From contig LNEC01000022.1 in the NCBI GenBank assembly GCA_001464035.1, forward strand, positions 62,001 through 126,000: a stretch of 64,000 bases of DNA, read 5' to 3'. This document shows positions 50,217 through 58,174 of this stretch, in pieces. The stretch's first letter is position 1, and each line of letters starts with the position of its first letter. Under the pieces are notes generated by a model. The model was not told where the DNA came from, ran no database searches, and was given only the letters and a program-made list of their open reading frames with translations. The translations under genes and the position numbers were made by a program. This DNA is from Bradyrhizobiaceae bacterium Ga0074131. GTDB lineage: Bacteria > Pseudomonadota > Alphaproteobacteria > Rhizobiales > Xanthobacteraceae.

Positions 50217-51461
50217 CTACCGCGTCAGCAGCGCGCCGGCCCAGGCCGCGCCGGCGACCAGCACCAGCCCCGGGATCAGGCGTAACGCGAAGGCCCGGCT
50301 GCCGCTGCTCCAGGCAAAAGCGATCTTGCTGATGGTGTTGGTGGTCAGCGCGGCGAGGACGGGAAACACCGCGTCGGCAGCCGTCATTTTTCCGGAGGCA
50401 ACCAGCGAAGCAACCGCGATGGCGGCGGAGTGGGTATCGACGAAGCCGGCGGCGGCGGCCGCTACGATAATTCCGGTGTCGCCGAACCAGTCCCGCAGCG
50501 CGGCCGAGGCAATGAGTATCGCGGCAAGGGTCAGGGCGAATATCAGCGCGACCGGGAGGCTGAACGCCTGTCCCGGGTGGGGATCCGGGATGTCCCTTTC
50601 GCGTAAGGTCCGGATCGTGAAGCCGGCGCCGTAGGCTGTCGCGCTAATGCCGGCGCACACCAGCGGAACAGCCAGCGCGTGCAGTGTGGCGACGCTGGTG
50701 GCTGCGAGCACCAGGGACATCAGAACGATGGTGGCGACGGTCGAGAGCGCCGCGCCTGCGATTGCCGCGGTCAGGATGGCGGGACTTTTCCGAACCCGCG
50801 TTCCCATGGCGCCGATGGTGGCGGTGCTGGAGATGAAGCCGGATGCGAGCCCCGCGATCGGGAGGCCAAAACGCGTCCCGAGCAGCCGAATGAGAATGTA
50901 TCCCGCGGCGCTGATCGCCATCACCAGAATGACGACGATCCAGATCGAGCGCGGATTGAGCGCTCCATAGGGGCCCATCGAATGACTGGGCAGCAACGGG
51001 AGCACCACCAATGTCGCCCCCGCGAAGATCAGCGCATCTCTCACCTCTCCCTCGGTGAGCACCGAACTGACAAAATAATGCAGCGGGGCGCGCGCCGCGA
51101 GCAGGACGGCAAGCGCGACGGCGATGCCAGCCGCCCATGCGGGTTGTTGCATCGAGAGACCGCCGAGCAGCGCGGTCAGGATGAGAGCTATCTCGGTGGT
51201 GAGGCCAGGGTCCTCGTCGCGCGATCTGAAATAGGCGATGACCGTCAGCGCGGCCACGCCCGCAATCGTGGCGGCCAGCACCAGCGCGCCGCCCACCATC
51301 ACGCTGGTCGCCCCGGCCAGCGAGACGACCGAGAACGTGCGGATTCCCGCCGCCGCGCGGGCAGGGCCTTGCCCTTTGCGGCGCTCCCGCTCGGCGCCGA
51401 TCAGAAGTCCGATGCCGAGCGCCACCGCTAGGTTCAGGAGCAGGGGAGGGAGATTGAACAT
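50217..51461 (-). CDS. MgtC/SapB-like DUF4010 membrane protein
   Basis: Encodes 414 aa from ATG 51461, preceded by AGGAA. The N-terminal ALGIGLLIGAERERRKGQGP and GIRTFSVVSLAGA match MgtC/SapB domains, and the C-terminal part (PHPGQAFSLPVALIFALT..., GFVDTHSAAIAVASL) is the DUF4010 domain. About 12 membrane helices. A role in Mg2+ homeostasis is described for MgtC but not established here. The transport substrate is unknown. Confidence 0.88.
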   Translation of the reverse strand: MFNLPPLLLNLAVALGIGLLIGAERERRKGQGPARAAAGIRTFSVVSLAGATSVMVGGALVLAATIAGVAALTVIAYFRSRDEDPGLTTEIALILTALLGGLSMQQPAWAAGIAVALAVLLAARAPLHYFVSSVLTEGEVRDALIFAGATLVVLPLLPSHSMGPYGALNPRSIWIVVILVMAISAAGYILIRLLGTRFGLPIAGLASGFISSTATIGAMGTRVRKSPAILTAAIAGAALSTVATIVLMSLVLAATSVATLHALAVPLVCAGISATAYGAGFTIRTLRERDIPDPHPGQAFSLPVALIFALTLAAILIASAALRDWFGDTGIIVAAAAAGFVDTHSAAIAVASLVASGKMTAADAVFPVLAALTTNTISKIAFAWSSGSRAFALRLIPGLVLVAGAAWAGALLTR

Positions 51462-51815
51462 TTCGTTCCTGTTCGTCAGATCATGTTCGGCGTGGCCGGC
51501 CGCTCGCCCCGAACCTCGTCGCAGTCGCTCGACGATCATTTGCCGGATGAGCGGCAGTTTGGGAAGCCACCTCCTTGGCGACGCAATGGGAGTTTTGCGC
51601 CAGATCAAAGCACCCCATCGCGGGCCGCCGCTGCCATCGTCCCGCCCCCGAAACAGCCCAGCGCCAGTGCAACGTCGCTGTCGGGAGCCGACCCATAAAG
51701 ATGCCGTTGCCTTTTTGCCTCCGCTGAATTATCAAGGGTGCAGGGGAAATGCAGTCTCCCCTTGAGGCTACGGTCCAAGAACTGTGCAACGCTCGACCTG
51801 TCGAGGGATTTGCAC
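51462..51815. other. Gene-free spacer
   Basis: 354 bp between divergent genes. It contains AGGGGAAATGCAGTCTCCCCT (a small imperfect inverted repeat at about 51739) and no recognised promoter, RNA or gene. Confidence 0.5.
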
Positions 51816-52118
51816 ATGGACAAAAGCAAGCCTCCAGTTCCCCCCAATGAATTTCGTTTGCGGTCTGCTTCTGAGCGGACCCCCGCAAACATTGATATCG
51901 CGCCCCCAAGGTTGACGACGTCAGGCGAGCTCGCCGCTGTCGAGCCGCAAAGCCGCTCCGGACAACTACCCTGCGATAGACCTTCGATCGCCGTCTATTA
52001 CCGGAACGAGGAGGAGGTCGGCGAAGGATTCTTCATTGCGTTGCGTGCGATGGGGGTTGCAATCATCGAACCACTCCCCGAGCTGCCTAAGCATCCCATC
52101 GGAGGCGCAAAGCCGTGA
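51816..52118 (+). CDS. Hypothetical small protein
   Basis: Encodes 100 aa, starting MDKSKPPVPPNEFRLR. The C-terminal part (SIAVYYRNEEEVGEGFFIALRAMGVAIIEPLPEL) has a mixed alpha/beta pattern; the first half is low complexity. No family is recognised and no good ribosome site is seen. Codon composition is less GC-biased than its neighbours. It could be non-coding. Confidence 0.35.
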   Translation: MDKSKPPVPPNEFRLRSASERTPANIDIAPPRLTTSGELAAVEPQSRSGQLPCDRPSIAVYYRNEEEVGEGFFIALRAMGVAIIEPLPELPKHPIGGAKP

Positions 52119-52261
52119 AGACGCGGCCTGCACGACGGCGCATTCATCGCGGCCACGGTTTTCTTCACCGAGTGAGTGCCATGACACTGTTCGATGAAAT
52201 CACCTACGGCGAAGGGAAATAGGCGGGTCGACGAAGAGTGTAACCCGCCCGGGGACGATCG

Positions 52262-53005
52262 ATGGATGGACTGTATCTGGTTCTTTTTGTGTTTGCCGCC
52301 TTTGCGGGCGGCTTCGTCAGCGGATTTTCGGGTTTCGCGATGGGGCTCGTCGTGTCCGGCATGTGGCTGCATATCATCACGCCGATTCAGACCGCGGCGC
52401 TGATCGCGGGATACGGGCTGCTCACGCAGGGTTACGGCATCCTGAAACTACGCCAGGCGCTGAACTGGCGAGCCATCTGGCCGCTGTCGCTCGGCACGAC
52501 GATCGGCATCCCGATCGGCGCGATCCTGCTGACCTACATCAACCCGGTCCATCTGAGGCTCGGCGTCGGCGTGCTGCTGGTGCTCTACGCGATCTACAGC
52601 CTGGCGCGGCCGGCGTTCAAGCCGATGAAGATCGGCGCGGCACCGGACATCGGCATCGGCTTCGTCAACGGTCTGGTCGGCGGACTGACCGGACTGGGTG
52701 GCGTCGTCTCGACCATCTCCTGCCAATGGCGCGGCTGGACGCGGGATGCGCAACGGGCGGTGTTCCAGCCGGTGCTGTTCGCGGCCTTTGTAGTGATCTC
52801 GATTTCGATGGCCGCCACCGGCGCCTTCACGACGGAAACTCTCAAATTGTACGGGCTCGGTCTGCCGTTTCTGCTCGTCGGCCTCTGGAGCGGTTTCAAG
52901 CTGTACGGAAAGATCGACGACGAGATGTTTCGCAAAGTGGTGCTGATGCTGATCCTGCTCGCCGGCCTGTCGCTGATCGTGCCGGCAGTGCTTGCCAAAC
53001 CCTGA
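52262..53005 (+). CDS. TauE/SafE-family sulfite or organosulfur exporter
   Basis: Encodes 247 aa with about seven membrane helices. GGFVSGFSGFAMGLVVSGMWL at the start and GIGFVNGLVGGLTGLGGVVST in the second half are the two repeats of the TauE/SafE family, which export sulfite or sulfoacetate. GATGG with ATG 52262 is the start; GGG(A)CGATCG lies upstream. The next gene (53013) begins 7 bp after its stop, so both are in one operon. Confidence 0.92.
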   Translation: MDGLYLVLFVFAAFAGGFVSGFSGFAMGLVVSGMWLHIITPIQTAALIAGYGLLTQGYGILKLRQALNWRAIWPLSLGTTIGIPIGAILLTYINPVHLRLGVGVLLVLYAIYSLARPAFKPMKIGAAPDIGIGFVNGLVGGLTGLGGVVSTISCQWRGWTRDAQRAVFQPVLFAAFVVISISMAATGAFTTETLKLYGLGLPFLLVGLWSGFKLYGKIDDEMFRKVVLMLILLAGLSLIVPAVLAKP

Positions 53006-53012
53006 GGCCATC

Positions 53013-53909
53013 ATGTCGCTGAAAACAATCGGAACCATCGCCATACCGGGAGCCGCGGGCAGCGAGTTCGATCACGCCGCCTTCGATGCGAAGAGCCGGC
53101 GCGTCTTCATCGCGCACACCGCGCGCGATTGCGTCGAGGTAATCGACCACGACGCCGGCAGGCACTTGGCGACGCTGCCGGGATTTCCGGGCGTTGCCGG
53201 CACCGTCGCCGACGACGGGCAGATCCTGATAACCAACCGCGGCAGCGCCAGCATAGCGTTGCTCGATGCCGGCACTCTGGAAACGCGCGCCACCTACAAG
53301 ACCGGCGGGCGGCCGAACGGTGCCGTGATCGTCGCCCGGTCCGGCCTTGGAATTGCAGCCTGCATCGGCATCGACGGAGAAGCGCCGACGTTGCAGCTTT
53401 ACGGATTGAACGATCGTCGACATGTATCGATCGACCTGCCGGGCCGGCCGCGCTGGTGCGTCACCGATGCGGCCGCCGAGCGGATATTCCTCTGCATCCG
53501 GGACCCTTCCATGGTGCTGGTGGCAAGACTGCCCGACCTTGGCGAGGTGACGCATTGGAAGGTCCCGTCAGCGGGCGCACACGGTCTCGACATCGACCAT
53601 TCCAGGGGCCGGCTTTATGTCGCCTGCGATGATTCAACCCTGGTCGAGATGAGCAGCACAACGGGCGAAGTCACCAATATTTGGCCGATAGGAGGTCCGC
53701 CCGACGTCACGTTCTTCAACCCGGCAACCGGCCTGGTTCACGTCGCCATCGGGGAGCCCGGGCTTGTCGACTCCATTGATCCGCGCAACGGCCATACCAC
53801 GCGAACCGTGACCGGCGCGGGCGCGCATACGACGGCGCTGGTGGCGCCGGACCGGCTTTACGTCATTTCTCCCGCACACGGCGGAATCCTCGTCCTCTCG
53901 GACACCTGA
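53013..53909 (+). CDS. YncE-like beta-propeller protein
   Basis: Encodes 298 aa from ATG 53013 with GAGG upstream. Repeated blade motifs include FDHAAFDAKSRRVFIAH, GQILITNRGSASIALLDAGTLE, HGLDIDHSRGRLYVACDDS and FFNPATGLVHVAIGEPGL. No signal peptide is seen, unlike most YncE proteins, so it may be cytosolic. The function is unknown; co-transcription with the TauE and ChrB-domain genes is likely. Confidence 0.82.
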   Translation: MSLKTIGTIAIPGAAGSEFDHAAFDAKSRRVFIAHTARDCVEVIDHDAGRHLATLPGFPGVAGTVADDGQILITNRGSASIALLDAGTLETRATYKTGGRPNGAVIVARSGLGIAACIGIDGEAPTLQLYGLNDRRHVSIDLPGRPRWCVTDAAAERIFLCIRDPSMVLVARLPDLGEVTHWKVPSAGAHGLDIDHSRGRLYVACDDSTLVEMSSTTGEVTNIWPIGGPPDVTFFNPATGLVHVAIGEPGLVDSIDPRNGHTTRTVTGAGAHTTALVAPDRLYVISPAHGGILVLSDT

Positions 53910-53945
53910 TGTCCACGGACGCAACAACTGCACGGGAGGCGTAAA

Positions 53946-54410
53946 ATGAAATGGATTACCCGCGAAAAGGTCAAGGTCGACCGCGTCGCATGCCCATGGC
54001 TTATCAAGAAGTTCGTCGACAAGGACGCCGAATTCGTGTTCGTGCCCGGCGATAAGGTGATGGCAGAGGCGAAGCGCCTCGACGCCATTCCCTACGACGT
54101 CAAGGACGTCGAGCTCGGCCATCACGGCAAGGAATGCTCGTTCGAGGCGACCCTGAAAAAGTACAAGCTGACCGGCGATCCTCGCTGGTGCTGCTTGGGC
54201 GGATCGTCAATGGCGCCGACACCGATAACACGCTGTACAATCAACCGGAGGGACCAGGCCTCGAAGCGATCGCCGAAGGGCTTCCGGCATCTCGGCTTCA
54301 GGGACGACCATGAGCACAATGCTGCGGAGTGGATCGTATACGACGCGCTTTATGCGTATTGCCGTGAGATGATAAAGCGCGGCAAGCCGCACGGCGATTT
54401 CATGGGTTGA
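53946..54410 (+). CDS. ChrB-domain chromate-resistance protein with compensated frameshifts
   Basis: Encodes 154 aa. The beginning KWITREKVKVDRVACPWLIK, then GHHGKECSFEATLKKYKLTGDP, and the end GFRDDHEHNAAEWIVYDALYAYCREM match the ChrB C-terminal domain. Between 54181 and 54280 the reading frame gives 33 unrelated residues (RWCCLGG...RSPKG). The +2 frame reads SLVLLGRIVNGADTDN and LYNQPEGPGLEAIAEG, exactly what the family has there. So a missing base near 54181 and an extra G near 54279 swap the frame and swap it back. Either errors or a real compensated mutation. Confidence 0.82.
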   Translation: MKWITREKVKVDRVACPWLIKKFVDKDAEFVFVPGDKVMAEAKRLDAIPYDVKDVELGHHGKECSFEATLKKYKLTGDPRWCCLGGSSMAPTPITRCTINRRDQASKRSPKGFRHLGFRDDHEHNAAEWIVYDALYAYCREMIKRGKPHGDFMG

Positions 54411-54616
54411 TGCTTCCGGCCTTTATCCGGTCCTGGAAAATCCCGCTCGCGTGGCTTGCCGGGATGGCATCGGCCGGGGAACGGCGATGCCAGTACAAGC
54501 AGCTTCTCGAGCTTGATGATCGGCTGCTCGCCGACATCGGCATTTCGAGGTCGGCCGTTGAAGAAGTGCGCAGGTCTCAAGTCCGATGTCATCCCGTCGC
54601 AATCGCGCGATATTGA
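54410..54616 (+). CDS. DUF1127 small protein
   Basis: Encodes 68 aa. It has the diagnostic RCQYKQLLELDDRLLADIGISRSAVEEVRR, where the ERRCQYKQLLELDD part is a little atypical. DUF1127 (YjiS-like) proteins are small Arg-rich proteins often linked to phosphate and carbon metabolism and RNA binding. Its ATG overlaps the stop of the ChrB-domain gene (TGATG), so it is translationally coupled. Confidence 0.8.
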   Translation: MLPAFIRSWKIPLAWLAGMASAGERRCQYKQLLELDDRLLADIGISRSAVEEVRRSQVRCHPVAIARY

Positions 54617-54700
54617 TGCAGATCATTGCCGAATGCGCGGCCCGTGGTGAAGCTGTCGGCGTTCGCGACCGGATGGTTGGCGCAACCACAGGATACCTCA

Positions 54701-55396
54701 ATGAGTCGCCTCCATCGAGAGAACCATCTCGTCCAGCGCATCGGCTGGCTGCGGGCGGCCGTGCTCGGCGCCAATGACGGGATTATATCCACCGCGAGCC
54801 TGATCCTGGGCGTGGCGGCGGCTGCTGCCTCGCAAAGCGATGTGCTGCTGACCGGCGTGGCCGGGCTGGTCGCCGGCGCGATGTCGATGGCGGCCGGCGA
54901 ATATGTGTCGGTCAGTTCGCAGTCCGATACCGAGCACGCCGATCTCGCGCGCGAGAAGCGGGAGTTGGCCGACGACCCCCTGTTCGAGCGGGAAGAACTG
55001 GCCCAGGTTTACATCGCGCGCGGCGTCGAGGCCGATCTGGCCCGCGCGGTCGCGAGGCAATTGATGGCCCACGATGCCTTGGGCGCGCATGCCCGGGACG
55101 AACTCGGCATTTCCGAGGTCACCACCGCGCGTCCCGTTCAGGCGGCGCTGGCATCGGCCGCGACCTTTTCCGTCGGGGCGGCGGCGCCGCTGGTGCTGGT
55201 TCTGGTTTCGTCATCCAGCATCCTGATCCCGGTAGTGTCGGCAGGATCCTTGATCTTTCTGGCCCTGCTCGGCGCGATCGGTGCCAAAGCCGGAGGCGCC
55301 GGTCTGCTGAGGCCCACCATCCGCGTGACCTTCTGGGGCGCTTTCGCGATGGCGCTGACGGCCGGGATCGGCGCGATCTTCGGCAAGGTTGTCTGA
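54701..55396 (+). CDS. VIT1/CCC1-family iron/manganese transporter
   Basis: Encodes 231 aa from ATG 54701 with AGGA upstream. WLRAAVLGANDGIISTASLILGV is the N-terminal VIT1 mark, and AGAMSMAAGEYVSVSSQSDTE the second. Five membrane helices are predicted, with a cytoplasmic helical metal-binding region in between (DLAREKRELADDPLFEREELAQ). It exports Fe2+ or Mn2+ from the cytosol. An upstream in-frame start without a ribosome site was rejected. Confidence 0.92.
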   Translation: MSRLHRENHLVQRIGWLRAAVLGANDGIISTASLILGVAAAAASQSDVLLTGVAGLVAGAMSMAAGEYVSVSSQSDTEHADLAREKRELADDPLFEREELAQVYIARGVEADLARAVARQLMAHDALGAHARDELGISEVTTARPVQAALASAATFSVGAAAPLVLVLVSSSSILIPVVSAGSLIFLALLGAIGAKAGGAGLLRPTIRVTFWGAFAMALTAGIGAIFGKVV

Positions 55397-55414
55397 ACGC
55401 GGGCTGCGGCTCGA

Positions 55415-56743
55415 CTACCGCGCCGCCGACCTCGCCGCCGGCGTCACGCGCCAGATCGCGTTGCCGACATCGTCGGCGACCAGCAGCGCGCCCTGTTTGT
55501 CGAGCGCGACGCCGACCGGGCGGCCCTGTGCTTCGCCGTTGTCATTGAGGAAGCCGGTCAGCACGTCCTGCGGCTTACCTGACGGCTTGCCATCCGTGAA
55601 CGGCACGAAGATCACCTTGTAACCGGAGCGCGGCTTTCTGTTCCACGAACCGTGCTGGCCGACAAAGGCGCCGCCGGCCATTTCCGGTGGAAACAGGTTG
55701 CCGGTGTTGAAGGCAAGCCCGAGCGAGGCGGTATGCGCGCCGAGCGCGTAGTCGGGCGCAATGGCCTTCGCCACCAGATCGGGCCGCTGCGGCTCGACGC
55801 GGGTGTCGACCTTCTGGCCGAAATAGCTGTAGGGCCAGCCGTAGAACGCGCCGTCCTTCACCGAGGTCATGTAATCAGGCACCAGATCGTTGCCGAGTTC
55901 GTCGCGCTCGTTGACGACGACCCACAGCGCGCCGGTCTTGGGCTCCCAGGCCGGCCCATTCGGATTGCGCAGGCCGGAGGCGAACACGCGCCATTTGCCG
56001 GATACACGATCGACTTCGAGCACGGCGGCGCGATTGGCCTCCTCCTCCATGCCGTTTTCGCCGATATTGCTGTTGGAGCCGACCGTCGCGTAAAGTTTTG
56101 TGCCGTCCGGGCTGGCGATGAGGTCCTTGGTCCAGTGATGGTTGCGGCCCGCCGGCAGATCCGTCAGCTTCACGCCCGCGGCGGTGATTTTGGTATCACC
56201 GGCACGATAAGGGAATTTCACAATGGCGTCGGCGTTGGCGACATAGAATTCCTCGCCGACCAGCGCCATGCCGAACGGCGAGAACAGGTTTTCGAGGAAG
56301 ATGCTCCTGGTCTCGGCGACGCCGTCGCCGTCGGCATCGCGCAGCAGCGTGATGCGGTTGGCGCTCGGCACGCCGGCGCCGGCGCGCTTCATGACCATTC
56401 CCATGATCCAGCCCTTGATGCCGCCACTGGGCTTCGGCGGCGCGTTGCTTTCGGCCACCAGCACGTCGCCGTTCGGCAGCACATGGACCGTGCGCGGATG
56501 ATCGAGCCCGGTCGCGAACGCATTCACCGCCATGCCGTTGGCCGCCCTGGGCTTGGCCCCGGCGGGCCAGCCAGTGGCGGTCGCGATATTGACCGTCGGC
56601 AGCCAGGATTCTTCCGGAGCCGGCAGGGTCGGGGAGGGACCAAAGGTCTGCTCGGCGACGCCGGTATCCGCGGGCTCGCTGCAGGCGGCGAGCGAAAGCG
56701 TCAACGCTCCGATGAAGAAGGCGGACAGCATAGCGTTGCGCAT
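55415..56743 (-). CDS. Sorbosone dehydrogenase-like PQQ-type lipoprotein
   Basis: Encodes 442 aa. A lipobox LSLAACSE at residue 16-23 marks a lipoprotein. The beta-propeller core has VEGFATGLDHPRTVHVLPNGDVLVAE-like sequence at FATGLDHPRTVHVLP and NHHWTKDLIASPDG, GLRNPNGPAWEPKTGALWVVVNERDE, and GGAFVGQHGSWNRKPRSGYK, all typical of PQQ-dependent sugar (sorbosone) dehydrogenases. It acts in the periplasm on aldose-like substrates. It is convergent with the VIT1 gene (18 bp apart). Confidence 0.9.
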   Translation of the reverse strand: MRNAMLSAFFIGALTLSLAACSEPADTGVAEQTFGPSPTLPAPEESWLPTVNIATATGWPAGAKPRAANGMAVNAFATGLDHPRTVHVLPNGDVLVAESNAPPKPSGGIKGWIMGMVMKRAGAGVPSANRITLLRDADGDGVAETRSIFLENLFSPFGMALVGEEFYVANADAIVKFPYRAGDTKITAAGVKLTDLPAGRNHHWTKDLIASPDGTKLYATVGSNSNIGENGMEEEANRAAVLEVDRVSGKWRVFASGLRNPNGPAWEPKTGALWVVVNERDELGNDLVPDYMTSVKDGAFYGWPYSYFGQKVDTRVEPQRPDLVAKAIAPDYALGAHTASLGLAFNTGNLFPPEMAGGAFVGQHGSWNRKPRSGYKVIFVPFTDGKPSGKPQDVLTGFLNDNGEAQGRPVGVALDKQGALLVADDVGNAIWRVTPAARSAAR

Positions 56744-56856
56744 GATGGCTCCTCGGCATTCGCCCTGTACAATGCGGCAGACCTGCCGTTGTTCACGGCT
56801 TCCGCCATGAATTTCGTGTGATGGAAAACCGTGCTAAACCAATACCTTGCTTCATT

Positions 56857-56873
56857 GCATGGGGTTGTTTTCG
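56857..56873 (+). repeat. Dispersed 17-bp repeat, copy 2
   Basis: GCATGGGGTTGTTTTCG followed by ATGTTTTGGTCCGGAGC, matching copy 1 over more than 17 bases. It stands in the spacer before the gene at 56974, which also has the hairpin AACCCTG/CAGGGTT at 56941-56960. Confidence 0.8.
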
Positions 56874-56973
56874 ATGTTTTGGTCCGGAGCGGCGCCTTGT
56901 CGGGCTCGGGTTGTACTTTGGGGTGGGCAAACCTCGGGTGAACCCTGAGAAAACAGGGTTTTGGGAGATCGCC

Positions 56974-58026
56974 ATGAACGGGACGACGGACGGCGCGCGC
57001 GAGGCGCAATGGCTGAAATGGCGCAGCGTCGCCGATCTCTATCATGCCTATTTCACCGGGCTCATTCTCACCGTGGTGACGCGGCGCGGCACCGCCGATG
57101 CCGCGGAATTCGTGTTCCGGGTGTTTCGCCGCCAGCAGCAGGAGCGCTTCCTGCCCGGCCTCGAGAAGCTCGGCCTCAGCCATCTGCCGCCGGCGGTGGC
57201 GGCGGCGCAGTATCACTATCTCTCCAACTGGATCGGCGGGGTGAACGTCGAATACATGTACGAGACCGATCGCAAGGCCTGGATACGCTATCCGCCGCCG
57301 CGCTGGATCTGGAAGGGCACCGCGATCTGCGGCGTGCCCGGCGAAGTCTCGCGCGCGATGCTGCGCGGTTGGCACGCCAACAATGGCGCCGCTCTCGGCG
57401 ATCTCCGGCTCGGCTTCGTCTGCACCAAGCAGAGTGTCGACGGCCAGGACGGGCTGGAAGGCTATTACTGCGAATACGACCATCCGCTGGAAATCGATGC
57501 GCGGCTGGCGTTCGCGCGCCATCTCGAAGCGCCGCTGTTCGATCCCGCCACCGCGCCGGCCCTGCCGGTCGCAAGCTGGCCAAAGCCACGGCTCGAAAAG
57601 GCCTATCGAAACTACGCCATGGAATATGTGCGGACTGCCGCTCCCGTCATGGTGCAAGTGTTCGGTCCTGAAGATGCCGGCTACCTCCTGCATCTCACCG
57701 GCAAGCTGATCGGGATGCAGTACTTCGATGAAATCGCGCGCGGTCTGTCCGGCACGCGAGGCTCGGCAAGGGATTTCGCGGCGTTTGTGCGCGCGCTGGT
57801 CGACGCGCAGGACGATGTCGCCGAAATCAGCGAGTCCGGCGGCGCGATCGAAATCCGGCAGCAGACATGGAAGCTGATGGCCGATGTCGGTGATTATCAT
57901 CCGGCCTGCGCCCGGGTGCTCGAAGGATTGCTGGAGGGCCTAGCGGCCGGTTGCGGCCGCCACATTTCGGTCGGCATGAAACCGGGGGCCGGCGGCGGTC
58001 CGCCCTTCGTCTGGTCGATCGGCTGA
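56974..58026 (+). CDS. Hypothetical protein of unknown family
   Basis: Encodes 350 aa from ATG 56974 with GGGAG upstream; an earlier ATG lacks a ribosome site and would run through the repeat. No signal peptide and no membrane helix. Noticeable segments are WRSVADLYHAYFTGLILTV, GGVNVEYMYETDRKAW, PPPRWIWKGTAICGVPGEVS, and EGYYCEYDHPLEID. I do not recognise the family; Cys and aromatic content suggest a soluble alpha/beta enzyme or binding protein. It is preceded by a terminator-like hairpin AACCCTG...CAGGGTT. Divergent from the sorbosone gene. Confidence 0.75.
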   Translation: MNGTTDGAREAQWLKWRSVADLYHAYFTGLILTVVTRRGTADAAEFVFRVFRRQQQERFLPGLEKLGLSHLPPAVAAAQYHYLSNWIGGVNVEYMYETDRKAWIRYPPPRWIWKGTAICGVPGEVSRAMLRGWHANNGAALGDLRLGFVCTKQSVDGQDGLEGYYCEYDHPLEIDARLAFARHLEAPLFDPATAPALPVASWPKPRLEKAYRNYAMEYVRTAAPVMVQVFGPEDAGYLLHLTGKLIGMQYFDEIARGLSGTRGSARDFAAFVRALVDAQDDVAEISESGGAIEIRQQTWKLMADVGDYHPACARVLEGLLEGLAAGCGRHISVGMKPGAGGGPPFVWSIG

Positions 58027-58174
58027 TCGAAGCTTCGCTCCGACATACCGACGGCGTGATTGCGCAGGCGGCCCATGCGCCCGGCGCACATGGAATCGCG
58101 GCGGATCGGTGCTAGGAAGCGGCCGGCACGGCAGGTAATCGGGCTGGAGCGCGGGGTGACGCGCGGGAGAATAC

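Noticed and set aside
54626..54700. N-terminal extension of the VIT1 transporter
   Set aside because: No ribosome site; the family starts at the ATG at 54701 preceded by AGGA.
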